Notes: a model not told the origin generated them from the sequence alone. A stretch of 64,000 nucleotides of DNA from Nocardioides renjunii (GCF_034661175.1 NZ_CP141058.1:4030001-4094000), one strand, 5' to 3'. Counted from the first letter of the stretch, positions 1 through 7,816 are shown. Numbers and translations are program-made.

Positions 1-77
1 CGTTGTGGGCCGTGAGGAGAGATTCCGTCCGTGAGGTAGGCGCGGACATCGGGCGCGTGCCCTATTCGCGGTGGGCC

Positions 78-128
78 GGCTACCTCAGATGCAGCGCGCG
101 GGCGCGTACGAGTGTCCCTGAGGTAGCC
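78..128. repeat. 11-bp perfect inverted repeat downstream of hutI
   Basis: GGCTACCTCAG at 78-88 is exactly complementary to CTGAGGTAGCC at 118-128, with a 29-nt spacer. A third copy of the TGAGGTAG core lies at 32-39. The stretch 1-194 holds no convincing gene, so this is either a transcription end structure or an operator cluster for a gene left of the window. There is no T-run, so a classical intrinsic terminator is not supported. Confidence 0.4.
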
Positions 129-138
129 CGCCGGCCGG

Positions 139-197
139 TAGTCCCCATCGATCGGGTCGTGCGCGAGGTCTCCGCGCAGCCCATTTGATGGGGACTA
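139..197 (-). terminator. Possible hutI 3'-end stem-loop
   Basis: TAGTCCCCATC at 139-149 pairs perfectly with GATGGGGACTA at 187-197, and the latter includes the hutI stop codon (195-197). The loop is 37 nt and there is no U-tract. It could be an mRNA 3'-end or processing structure at the end of the hut transcript. The pairing is visible; the function is inferred. Confidence 0.3.
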
Positions 198-1403
198 TCC
201 GGGGGTGGGGGCGGCGACGACCGGGCGGCCGGCCTGCCACACCCCCGCGACGAGCGGGACGCCGGGGCGGTAGGCGAGGTGGACGTACGACGGCGCGTCG
301 AGGAGGACGAGGTCGGCCGCCTTCCCGGGGACGAGCACCCCGACGTCGTCGCGGTCGAGGGCGGTGGCGCCTGTCGCGGTGGCGGCGTGCAGCGCCTCGG
401 CCGGGCTCATCCGCATCTCGCGGACCGCGAGGGCGATGCAGAAGGCCATCGAGGAGGTGAAGGACGAGCCGGGGTTGCAGTCGCTGGCGAGCGCGACGCG
501 TACGCCGGCATCGATCAGCCCGCGGGCGTCCGGGTAGGGCTGCCGGGTGGAGAACTCCACACCCGGCAGCAGGGTCGCGATGGTGCCGGAGTCGCTCAGC
601 GCCGCGACGTCGTCGTCGGAGAGGAAGGTGCAGTGGTCGACCGCGACGAGGCCGAGCTCGCAGGCCAGCCGCACGCCGACGCCGTACGTCAGCTGGTTGG
701 CGTGGAGCCGTCCGCGCAGGCCGCTGTCGGACCCCGCCGCCAGGATGGTGCGCGCCTGGTCGGCGTCGAAGGCGCCGTCCTCGCAGAACACGTCGATCCA
801 CCGGGCGTGCGGCGCCGCCGCCGCGAGCATGGGGCCGGTGACCAGGTCGACGTAGTCCGCGGGAGTGGTGCCGGCCGGCACGACGTGGGCACCGAGGAAC
901 GTGGTCTCGTCGGTGAACTGGCGGGCCACCGCGAGACTGCGTGCCTCGTCGTGGACCGACAACCCGTAGCCGCTCTTGATCTCCAGCGAGGTGGTGCCCT
1001 GGGCACGCATCTCGGCGACGAGCCGGGCGACGCGAGAGGTGAGCTGCTCGTCGGTGGCGGACCGGGTCCGCTCGACCGTGGTGCGGATGCCGCCGGCCGT
1101 GTAGGGCTGCCCGGTCATCCGCGCCTCGAACTCCGCCGACCGGTCCCCCGCGAAGACGAGGTGGCTGTGGGAGTCCACGAAGCCGGGGATGACGGCGCGA
1201 CCGCCGGCGTCGACCTGCACGTCGGCCGCGGGGGCGTCGGCGGCCGGGCCGACCCAGGCGACCCGGCTGCCCTCGAGCACGACGGCCGCGTCCCGCACGA
1301 GGCCCAGCAGTCCGCCCTGCTCCGCACGGGCCGGGTCGTTGGTGACCAGCTCGCCGATGCCGGTGATCACGGTGGTCATGGTGGCGGTGGTCGGGGTGGT
1401 CAT
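195..1403 (-). CDS. hutI: Imidazolonepropionase
   Basis: Third enzyme of histidine degradation, hydrolysing 4-imidazolone-5-propionate to N-formimidoyl-L-glutamate in the cytoplasm. The 402-aa protein has the amidohydrolase layout: metal-binding DSHSH at about residues 77-81, EIKSGYGL near 145, LGAHVVP near 174 and a late ASDCNPGS loop carrying the metal-ligand Asp. Length is normal for the family. The ATG at 1403 is preferred because GGAAGGACC lies just upstream and it overlaps the hutF stop by 4 bp; an internal ATG at 1379 is the alternative. Last gene of a hutF-coupled minus-strand unit. Confidence 0.95.
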   Translation of the reverse strand: MTTPTTATMTTVITGIGELVTNDPARAEQGGLLGLVRDAAVVLEGSRVAWVGPAADAPAADVQVDAGGRAVIPGFVDSHSHLVFAGDRSAEFEARMTGQPYTAGGIRTTVERTRSATDEQLTSRVARLVAEMRAQGTTSLEIKSGYGLSVHDEARSLAVARQFTDETTFLGAHVVPAGTTPADYVDLVTGPMLAAAAPHARWIDVFCEDGAFDADQARTILAAGSDSGLRGRLHANQLTYGVGVRLACELGLVAVDHCTFLSDDDVAALSDSGTIATLLPGVEFSTRQPYPDARGLIDAGVRVALASDCNPGSSFTSSMAFCIALAVREMRMSPAEALHAATATGATALDRDDVGVLVPGKAADLVLLDAPSYVHLAYRPGVPLVAGVWQAGRPVVAAPTPG

Positions 1404-2713
1404 CGAAGGTCCTTCCAGATGCGGCTGACGACGTCGTCGAGCTCCCGGCCGATGGCGGCACGGTCGCCGTCCTCGACGACCCACCTCCCGTCGGCCATGA
1501 CCCGCCGCACGTCCTCGGCGGTCGCCGCGAACACGACGGTGTTCTCGTCGCGGCCGGTGCCGGCGGTGCGCGGCGAGGTCGGGTCGAGCACCACGAGGTC
1601 GGCGCGCCGGCCGACCGCGATGGCTCCCGCGTCGTCCCAGCCGAGCGACGCGTGCCCGGTGGTGGTCGCAGCCGTCACCAGCTCCGCCGCGGACCAGTGC
1701 CCGCGCTGCTGCGTGGCCAGCCGCTCGTCGAGCTCGACGGCGCGCATCTCCTCGAACAGGTCGATGACCGCATGGCTGTCGGACCCCAGGGTCAGCCGGG
1801 CACCGGCGTCGTGGAGGCGCCGGCTCGGGCCGATGCCGTCCCCGAGGTCGCGCTCGGTGGTCGGGCAGAAGGAGACGTGGGCACCGGCGTCGCCGACGAG
1901 CGCGACGTCGGCGTCGGTCAGGTGGGTGGCGTGCACCAGCGTCGTACGCCCGTCGAGGAGGCCGCGGTCGGCCAGGAGGCGCGCGGGCGTGACGCCGTAC
2001 GCCTCGAGGCAGGCCTCGTTCTCGGCGACCTGCTCGGAGAGGTGGACGTGGAACGGTCGGTCACCGAGGCGGCCGGCCACGGCGCCGAGGTCATCGGCGG
2101 GCACGGCCCTGACGGAGTGGGCCGCCGCCCCGACCACGGCATGCGGGCCGACGGCCAGGGCGTCGACGCGGTCGGCCCAGGCGTCCACCGAGCCGTCGCT
2201 GTAGCGCACCTGCGCTCCCTCGGGCGGAGCACCGAACCCCGAGGACAGGTAGAGCGTGTCGAGCAGCGTGACCCGGATCCCGGCCTGCCGCGCGGCCTCG
2301 ACGAGGGCCAGGCCCATCTCGTCGGGGTCGTCGTAGCGGCGCCCGTCGGGCTGGTGGTGGAGGTAGTGGAACTCGCCGACGCAGGTGATCCCGGCGGCCG
2401 CCATCTCGCGGTACGTCGCCCGCGCGAGGGCCAGGTGGGTGTCGGGGTCGAGCCGCGCGGCGACGTCGTACATCCGCTCGCGCCAGGTCCAGAACGTGCC
2501 GCGCCCGCGCTGGGTCCGGCCGCGCAGCGCCCGGTGGAAGGCGTGGCTGTGGGTGTTCGCCAGCCCGGGGACCACCAGGCCGCGCACCGGGACCGCGCGG
2601 GGCGGGTCCGAGTCGGGCGTCACCGACGTGAACCGGCCGTCCTCGACCTCGACCAGCACGTCGTCGTGGAAGCGGTCGCCGAGCCAGGCGTGCTCGAGGA
2701 GGTACGCCGTCAC
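1400..2713 (-). CDS. hutF: Formimidoylglutamate deiminase
   Basis: Amidohydrolase-superfamily enzyme converting N-formimidoyl-L-glutamate to N-formyl-L-glutamate and ammonia, the five-step branch of histidine catabolism. The 437 residues include metal-binding HSHAF at 55-59, the HutF-typical FHYLHHQPDG segment near 115-125, a VHLSEQ strand with a metal-ligand His, and the GSDSHA loop carrying the catalytic Asp. The GTG start at 2713 overlaps the stop of the upstream M20 gene (GTGA) and its own stop overlaps the hutI start (ATGA), so three proteins are translationally coupled. Its product needs a deformylase; no recognisable HutG is in the window. Confidence 0.93.
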   Translation of the reverse strand: MTAYLLEHAWLGDRFHDDVLVEVEDGRFTSVTPDSDPPRAVPVRGLVVPGLANTHSHAFHRALRGRTQRGRGTFWTWRERMYDVAARLDPDTHLALARATYREMAAAGITCVGEFHYLHHQPDGRRYDDPDEMGLALVEAARQAGIRVTLLDTLYLSSGFGAPPEGAQVRYSDGSVDAWADRVDALAVGPHAVVGAAAHSVRAVPADDLGAVAGRLGDRPFHVHLSEQVAENEACLEAYGVTPARLLADRGLLDGRTTLVHATHLTDADVALVGDAGAHVSFCPTTERDLGDGIGPSRRLHDAGARLTLGSDSHAVIDLFEEMRAVELDERLATQQRGHWSAAELVTAATTTGHASLGWDDAGAIAVGRRADLVVLDPTSPRTAGTGRDENTVVFAATAEDVRRVMADGRWVVEDGDRAAIGRELDDVVSRIWKDLR

Positions 2714-3927
2714 GCGGGCGCACCCGCCAGCTCGGCGAGCACGTCGGCCAGCGCGTCGACGCCGGCCAGGCAGTCAGCCGTCTCGGCGTGCTCGTCGGGC
2801 GAGTGCGAGACGCCGGTGGGGTTGCGCACGAAGAGCATCGCGGTGGGGATGCCGGCCTCCGACAGGATCCCGGCGTCGTGCCCGGCCTGGGTGGGGATGA
2901 CCGGCCAGTCGCCGAGGCGGGCGAGCCGGGTGGCGAGGTCGGGGTCGAAGCCGACGGAGCCGGACACCGACTCGGGCGTCACGACCAGCGAGGTGCCGTC
3001 GCGGCCCGCGCGGTCGTCGGCCTGCCGGCTGATCTCGGCGACCATGGTCGCCAGGCCGTCGTCGGAGGAGGCGCGGGCGTCGAGCCACGCGGTGACCCGC
3101 GACGGCACGGCGTTGGTGCCGTTGGGCTCGACGGCGAGGCGCCCGAAGGTGGCGCGCTGACCGGCCAGCCGGGCCTGCTTGTTGGCGGCCAGCACCGTCA
3201 TCGCACAGGTCAGCATCGGGTCGCGCCGGTCCTCCATGCGCGTCGTGCCGGCGTGGTTGGCCTGGCCGGCGAAGTCGAAGCGCCAGCGGCCGTGCGGCCA
3301 GATCTCGCTGGCCAGCCCGACGGCGACCTCGCGGTCGACGAGGTCGCGGCCCTGCTCGACGTGCAGCTCGACGAAGGTCCCGACCCGATCGAGGGCGAGC
3401 AGACCGGCGGACGGGTCCAGCCCGGCGTCGGCGACGGCGTCGGCGAGGAACACCCCGTCGCGGTCCCGCAGCTCCCGCGCCTCGTCCCACGTCGTCGCGC
3501 CGGTGACCAGCCGCGAGCCGAGGCAGGCGCGACCGAAGCGGGAGCCCTCCTCCTCGACGAAGACGCCCAGCCCGAGGGGCCGCGACGGCTCGAAGCCGCG
3601 ATCGCGCAGGACGTCGACCGCGGCCAGCGCCGAGACCACGCCGAGCGGGCCGTCGTACGCCCCGCCGTCGAGCACCGAGTCGAGGTGCGACCCGGTGAGC
3701 ACGCCCGGCACGTCGCTCGGGGTTCTCGGCTCCCACCACGCCACCTGGTTGCCGATGCCGTCGGTCTCGACCGTGAGCCCACGCGACGCGCACGCCTCGG
3801 CGAACCACGCGCGCAGCTCGGTCTCGGCCGAGGCCCACGGCTGCCGGAAGTAGCCTCCCGACGAGGCCGACCGCCCCACCGGCGCCAGGTCGCGCCACAT
3901 GTCCTCGAACGCTCGGCTGCTGGGCAT
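2710..3927 (-). CDS. M20-family amidohydrolase of the hut operon (allantoate amidohydrolase-like)
   Basis: A 405-aa peptidase M20 / N-carbamoyl-amino-acid hydrolase relative. Metal-site motifs: GSHLDSV (His81), GGAYDGPLGV (Asp92), FVEEEGSRF (Glu pair near 125), and a late HDAGILSEAG segment supplying another ligand. Database names for such genes are usually allantoate amidohydrolase. Its coupling to hutF and the lack of a HutG suggest that it may instead remove formate from N-formylglutamate; that is inference. The ATG at 3927 is chosen; an in-frame ATG at 3900 is possible. It heads the hut unit. Confidence 0.85.
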   Translation of the reverse strand: MPSSRAFEDMWRDLAPVGRSASSGGYFRQPWASAETELRAWFAEACASRGLTVETDGIGNQVAWWEPRTPSDVPGVLTGSHLDSVLDGGAYDGPLGVVSALAAVDVLRDRGFEPSRPLGLGVFVEEEGSRFGRACLGSRLVTGATTWDEARELRDRDGVFLADAVADAGLDPSAGLLALDRVGTFVELHVEQGRDLVDREVAVGLASEIWPHGRWRFDFAGQANHAGTTRMEDRRDPMLTCAMTVLAANKQARLAGQRATFGRLAVEPNGTNAVPSRVTAWLDARASSDDGLATMVAEISRQADDRAGRDGTSLVVTPESVSGSVGFDPDLATRLARLGDWPVIPTQAGHDAGILSEAGIPTAMLFVRNPTGVSHSPDEHAETADCLAGVDALADVLAELAGAPA

Positions 3928-4252
3928 GGCGCCAGTCCACCGGGATCGCCGATCCCGGTCAACGCAGGACGTCGGCATGTCGTCTCGGATGCCAGACAGG
4001 ATGTGTCTCCTGGCTCGCGGACACACAGTCGACACGTGTCCGAGAAGCTGCCCTCGGCGGCCCGGTGGCGGGGCGACATCTCGGACACGTGTACGTACGA
4101 CGCCTCCGGCACCGTCCGCGGCGCGCCCGGGAGTGGAGGAGGAGGGCTGCGTCCGGAGGAGCGGAGCGGGGGAGGGCGCGGCAACGACGACGAACGAGCG
4201 GGCTTCCAGCGCCGCGGACACGCGCCGAAGCGAAGCGGAGGCGCAAGACAGT
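3928..4252. promoter_or_regulatory. Divergent intergenic region with 14-bp inverted repeat
   Basis: A 325-bp gene-free stretch between the hut unit (minus) and a nitroreductase gene (plus), so it should hold both promoters. ACACGTGTCCGAGA at 4032-4045 is an exact inverted match of TCTCGGACACGTGT at 4079-4092, and GACACGTGTC at 4031-4040 is itself a 10-bp palindrome. The two sites 47 bp apart look like paired operators for a dimeric regulator. No coding potential was seen. Confidence 0.5.
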
Positions 4253-4858
4253 ATGGCCTCCATGGAGTTCGCCGAGGTCGTACGCCGCCGCCGGATGGTC
4301 CGCCGCTACGCACCCGACCCGGTGGACCGGGCGGTGGTCGACCGGATGGTGGCCCACGCGCAGCGGGCGCCGAACGCCGGCTTCACGCAGGGCTGGGCGT
4401 TCCTCGTCCTCGACACGCCAGCGGACGTCGCGCTGTTCTGGGAGTCGACCGGCGCCGACCCCGACACCCACAACGCGTGGCTCGACGGGATGCGCACCGC
4501 GCCGGTGGTCATCGTCCCGCTGGCCAGCAGCCGGGCCTACCTCGAGCGCTACGCCGAGGACGACAAGGGCTGGACCGACCGGAGCGAGGACCGGTGGCCG
4601 GTGCCGTACTGGTGGGTCGACACCGGGATGGCGTCGCTGCTGATCCTCCAGACGGCCGTCGACGAGGGCCTCGGCGCGTGCTTCTTCGGCATCCCCGGCG
4701 AGCACGTCGAGACGTTCCGGGCGGCGTTCGGGGTCCCCGACGACCACGCGCCCGTCGGGGCGATCACGGTCGGGCACCGGCTGACGGACACCGGCTCGTC
4801 GGGCTCACCCGCGCGTCGGGAGCGGCGCGACGACGTCGTCCACCGCGGCCGATGGTGA
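4253..4858 (+). CDS. Nitroreductase-family protein
   Basis: A 201-aa flavin-dependent nitroreductase-like protein. The N-terminus has the typical opening (VRRRRMVRRYAPDPVD) that contacts FMN phosphate, followed by ARxAPNAG-like AQRAPNAGFTQGW, a variable middle, and a conserved glycine-rich EGLGACFFGI segment near 135-145. The substrate cannot be told. The ATG at 4253 has GGAGG at 4237-4241, spacing 11; the second Met at 4262 is the alternative. Its last 54 bp overlap the convergent kinase gene. Confidence 0.8.
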   Translation: MASMEFAEVVRRRRMVRRYAPDPVDRAVVDRMVAHAQRAPNAGFTQGWAFLVLDTPADVALFWESTGADPDTHNAWLDGMRTAPVVIVPLASSRAYLERYAEDDKGWTDRSEDRWPVPYWWVDTGMASLLILQTAVDEGLGACFFGIPGEHVETFRAAFGVPDDHAPVGAITVGHRLTDTGSSGSPARRERRDDVVHRGRW

Positions 4859-5659
4859 GCGCAGCGGATCGAGCGCCTCGCGCACCTGGGCGAGCAGCGG
4901 TCGTGCCGCCGGGTCGAGGTCGACGCAGGCGCGCAGGAGGTCGCGCACCCGCGCGGGTACCTCGTCGAGACCGCTCGGCGTGACCGGCATCCGCCGGTGC
5001 ACGAGCGGCCAGCGGCGCCGGCTGTCCCACGTCGCCTCGTCGCCGTACGGCGCGGTGCGGGCGAGGGCGTCGATGAGCGTCATGCCGAGGCCCCAGACGT
5101 CGGTGGCGGCCGACAGACCGCGACCGGTGGCCTGCTCCGGCGCCAGCCAGCCGCGCGTCCCCGCGCCGGGCCGACCGGTCCCGGGACGACCGGCGAGGCT
5201 GAGGTCGATGAGGACCGCCTTGCCGTGGTCGACCACGACGTTGTCGGGCTTGAGGTCGAGGTGCAGCCAGTCGTGGCGGTGGAGGTAGCCGAGGACCGAG
5301 GCGAGCTGGCAGCCCAGCTCGGCGGCGTCGGCCAGGCCGAGCGGCTCCTCCTCGACGAGCGCCGAGAGGGTCGCCCCGCGCAGCGTCTCCAGCACGACCG
5401 TGGGCGGGTCGTCGAGCACGTCGTAGCCCCGTACGAGGTGGGGGTGGGCGAGCGTGGTGGCGAGGTGCCCCTCGAGCAGCACCGCCTGGCGCACGCGCGG
5501 GTCGTCACGCCGGTCGGCGCGCAGGAGCTTGACCACGCAGCGGGTGCCGCGGTCCTCGTCGAACGCGTCCCAGGTCTCCAGCCGCCGACCGTCCGCCAGC
5601 AGGGCGATCGGTCGGTAGCCGGCGGGCAGGTCCCCGGTGGGGGTGTGCCGGCGCGTCAC
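4805..5659 (-). CDS. Small Ser/Thr protein kinase of the peptide-exporter operon
   Basis: A 284-aa Hanks-type kinase consisting of little more than the catalytic domain, with no transmembrane helix, PASTA or sensor domain. Visible elements: catalytic Lys44 in VVKLL, alpha-C Glu63, catalytic loop HLDLKPDN with Asp135, metal-binding DLS (DFG equivalent) at 152-154, and APEQ at 173-176. The Gly-rich loop is degenerate. The GTG start at 5659 overlaps the ABC exporter stop by 4 bp. The context suggests the kinase modifies the Arg/Ser-rich peptide encoded first in the operon, or controls its export; that is inference. It lacks the lyase and cyclase domains of lanthipeptide synthetases. Confidence 0.87.
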   Translation of the reverse strand: MTRRHTPTGDLPAGYRPIALLADGRRLETWDAFDEDRGTRCVVKLLRADRRDDPRVRQAVLLEGHLATTLAHPHLVRGYDVLDDPPTVVLETLRGATLSALVEEEPLGLADAAELGCQLASVLGYLHRHDWLHLDLKPDNVVVDHGKAVLIDLSLAGRPGTGRPGAGTRGWLAPEQATGRGLSAATDVWGLGMTLIDALARTAPYGDEATWDSRRRWPLVHRRMPVTPSGLDEVPARVRDLLRACVDLDPAARPLLAQVREALDPLRSPSAAVDDVVAPLPTRG

Positions 5660-7419
5660 CGCGCAGCCTCCGACAGCACCCGGTCCGCGGCGTCGAGGGA
5701 CACCACACGGTCGACGTGCTTGAGCACGACGGGGTCGTGGGTCAGCACGAGGACCGTGCGATCGCGTGGACCCTCGGTCAGCGCGGCCATCAGCCGGTGG
5801 GCGGCGTCCGCGTCGAGGCCGGTCGTCGGCTCGTCCAGCACCAGCACCCGGGTCGGTCGCAGCAGCGCGCGGGCCACGGCCAGCCGCTGGCGCTGCCCCC
5901 CGGACAGCGTGCGGCCGCGCTGGCCGATGCGGGTCTGGTAGCCGTGGGGCAGCCGCTCGACGAACTCGTGCGCGCCGGCGGTCCGGGCAGCGTCGCGCAC
6001 CTCGGCGCGGGTGGCGTCGGGTCGGCCCAGGACGAGGTTGTCGTGGACGGTAGCGTCGAGCATCAGCTGCTCCTGGTGGACCACGGTGACCGCGTCGCGC
6101 ACCGACGCGGCGGTGTGCGCGGCCACGTCGTGCCCGTCGATCGTCACCCGACCCGCGTCCGCGACGAGCTGGCGCGCCACGAGCCGGCCGAGCGTCGACT
6201 TGCCCGACCCGCTCGGCCCGACCAGCGCGACGACCTCGCCGGCACCGACCTCGAGGGAGAAGTCGGAGAGCACCGGGCGCGGGGCGCCGGGGTAGGTGAA
6301 CGACACCGCGTGCATCGCGAGGGCACCGCGACCGGGCGGCAGGGCGGTCGCGCCCGGACGGTCGCCGCCGGCGGGCTCGTCGAGCAGCTCGACCACCCGC
6401 TCGACGCCGGCACTGGCGGAGTAGAGGGCGGGGACCAGGTCGGCCAGCGTGCGCACCGGGCCGAAGCACTGCATGAGCAGCGTCAGGAAGGCCAGCAGCC
6501 CGCCGAGGGTGAGCCGGTCGGTGGCGAGCGCCCAGACACCCAGCCCGACGACCAGCAGCACCCCGACGAGCTCGGCGAGGTCGACGAGCGGGAGGAACAG
6601 CGCGCGGATCCGGCTCGCGGCGAGCTCGGCGCCGGCGATGGCGCGGTTGTGGCCGTCGTACGACGCGACCGCGCGGTCCTCGCGACCGTAGGACTGCACG
6701 AGCGCGGCGTTGCCCAGGGCCTCCTCGGTCACGCTGCCCAGCGACCCGCCGCGGCGGCGGCGCTCGCGCGAGACGTCGCGGGTGAGGCGGGCGAAGCGGG
6801 TGGAGACCCACCAGAAGAGGGGCGCGACGACGAGCGAGGCCAGCGCGAGCTGCCACTGCATCCAGACCAGGGCGCCGACCAGGACGAGCAGCCGCACCAG
6901 CGCGCCGACGCCCTCGCTCACCTGGGTCACCATGAACCGCTCGACCGCGGCGACGTCGGACGTGAGGCGGGTGAGGGTGTCGCCGAGGCGACGGCGGTCG
7001 TGCGTGGCGGCCGGGAGCGACAGCACGTGCGAGAAGACGTCGCGGCGCAGGTCGACGAGGAACCGCTGGGAGACGTACGTCGACAGGTAGTCGTCGGCCC
7101 CCGAGACGACCCCGCTCGTCAGGTTGAGGGCGACGTAGAGCAGCGCGAGCAGGAGGAGCGGCTCCAACGCCGCGGGGACCAGGACGTCGTCGACGAGGCG
7201 CTGGTAGAGCAGCGCCTCCGCGACCGAGACCAGGGGCGCGGCCGTGAGGAGGACGAGCCCGAGGAGGAGCCACCAGCGCAGGGGCCGCAGCCGCGGCCAG
7301 AAGCGGCGGGCGATGTCGACGAGCCGCATCGAGGCGGCGACGTCGACGAGCGCCTCCTGCTCGGGCGCGGCTCGGAGGGCACCGCGCAGGCGGCTGCCGA
7401 GGCGACGGCGTACGGACAT
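5656..7419 (-). CDS. ABC exporter, fused membrane and ATPase domains (type I, MsbA/multidrug-like)
   Basis: A 587-aa half-transporter with an N-terminal six-helix membrane domain (about 45-330) and a C-terminal ATPase: Walker A GPSGSGKST near 400, signature LSGGQRQR near 500, Walker B VLVLDEP near 525 and the H-loop His in LVLTHDP. There is no C39 peptidase domain at the N-terminus, so if it exports the upstream peptide it does not cleave it. ATG at 7419 has AGGAG about 8 nt upstream. It is separated from the peptide gene by a 16-bp hairpin and coupled to the kinase by GTGA overlap. Confidence 0.9.
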   Translation of the reverse strand: MSVRRRLGSRLRGALRAAPEQEALVDVAASMRLVDIARRFWPRLRPLRWWLLLGLVLLTAAPLVSVAEALLYQRLVDDVLVPAALEPLLLLALLYVALNLTSGVVSGADDYLSTYVSQRFLVDLRRDVFSHVLSLPAATHDRRRLGDTLTRLTSDVAAVERFMVTQVSEGVGALVRLLVLVGALVWMQWQLALASLVVAPLFWWVSTRFARLTRDVSRERRRRGGSLGSVTEEALGNAALVQSYGREDRAVASYDGHNRAIAGAELAASRIRALFLPLVDLAELVGVLLVVGLGVWALATDRLTLGGLLAFLTLLMQCFGPVRTLADLVPALYSASAGVERVVELLDEPAGGDRPGATALPPGRGALAMHAVSFTYPGAPRPVLSDFSLEVGAGEVVALVGPSGSGKSTLGRLVARQLVADAGRVTIDGHDVAAHTAASVRDAVTVVHQEQLMLDATVHDNLVLGRPDATRAEVRDAARTAGAHEFVERLPHGYQTRIGQRGRTLSGGQRQRLAVARALLRPTRVLVLDEPTTGLDADAAHRLMAALTEGPRDRTVLVLTHDPVVLKHVDRVVSLDAADRVLSEAAR

Positions 7420-7464
7420 CGGGCGCTCCTGCTCGGTTGGGGGAAAGGGGGGGTGGGACGAGCA

Positions 7465-7502
7465 CGACGGGTGGGCGGCCGGGAGCGGCCGCCCACCCGT
7501 CG
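7465..7502 (-). terminator. 16-bp perfect hairpin between peptide and exporter genes
   Basis: Positions 7465-7480 pair exactly with 7487-7502 around the loop GGGAGC. The stem is almost pure GC. It follows the peptide stop by 14 nt and precedes the exporter start by 45 nt. No U-tract follows, so it is more likely an attenuator, an RNase barrier or a processing structure than a full terminator. Such structures commonly give a small first gene more transcript than the rest of its operon. Confidence 0.6.
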
Positions 7503-7516
7503 CGGTGGGGCTCGGT

Positions 7517-7657
7517 TCAGCTCGAGCGCGAGCGCGACCGGCTGCGGTTGCGGCGACGGCGGCGGCGCCGGCGGCGGCGCCCGTCGTCGCTGGAGGAGTC
7601 GCCCCGACGGGCCTGGACGGCCGGCGCGAGGGCGGTGAGGATTCCGGAGCGGGCCAT
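7517..7657 (-). CDS. 46-aa Arg/Ser-rich peptide, candidate exported or modified product
   Basis: A short ORF with an ideal Shine-Dalgarno sequence (AAGGAGG, complement of 7663-7669, spacing 5). The peptide has three parts: an alanine-rich N-terminal segment (MARSGILTALAPAVQARR), an acidic-serine linker (GDSSSDDG), then ten consecutive arginines (residues 27-36), Asn, and an alternating RSRSRSRSS tail. It is followed by a strong hairpin, an ABC exporter and a kinase. I do not recognise the family. The architecture suggests a precursor or cationic effector whose Ser residues could be kinase substrates; only the sequence and context are direct evidence. Confidence 0.7.
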   Translation of the reverse strand: MARSGILTALAPAVQARRGDSSSDDGRRRRRRRRRRNRSRSRSRSS

Positions 7658-7681
7658 GGTGGCCTCCTTCGGTTTCGGTAC

Positions 7682-7762
7682 CCGGGACTTCCCGGCTGAC
7701 GAGGAAGACTCTGGAGCCGGTGCATGACGCGGTCATGAGGCGACGATGAGAGCCTCCTCATC
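7682..7762. promoter_or_regulatory. Cluster of three palindromes between peptide operon and M20 gene
   Basis: The divergent intergenic region carries CCGGGA-CT-TCCCGG at 7682-7695, CATGAC-GCG-GTCATG at 7723-7737 and GATGAG-N6-CTCATC at 7745-7762. All arms are perfect. The last two look like operators for dimeric regulators. No regulator is encoded next to them. Confidence 0.4.
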
Positions 7763-7816
7763 ACCGTCGTCCGGCAACCCGGACCGCCGGGGGCCGCCCG
7801 GCGCTACGGTCTGCGC

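Noticed and set aside
279..2204. Long plus-strand frame over hutI/hutF
   Set aside because: It is a GC-driven shadow of two well-supported minus-strand enzymes; no family motif and no start signal.
4805..7465. An 886-aa fusion protein of kinase and upstream frame
   Set aside because: The N-terminal 600 codons are the exporter gene read out of frame; the GTGA overlap at 5656-5659 gives a clear kinase start.
5716..7638. 640-codon plus-strand frame opposite the ABC exporter
   Set aside because: Antisense shadow; biased, low-complexity composition without any recognisable domain, while the minus strand has all ABC motifs.
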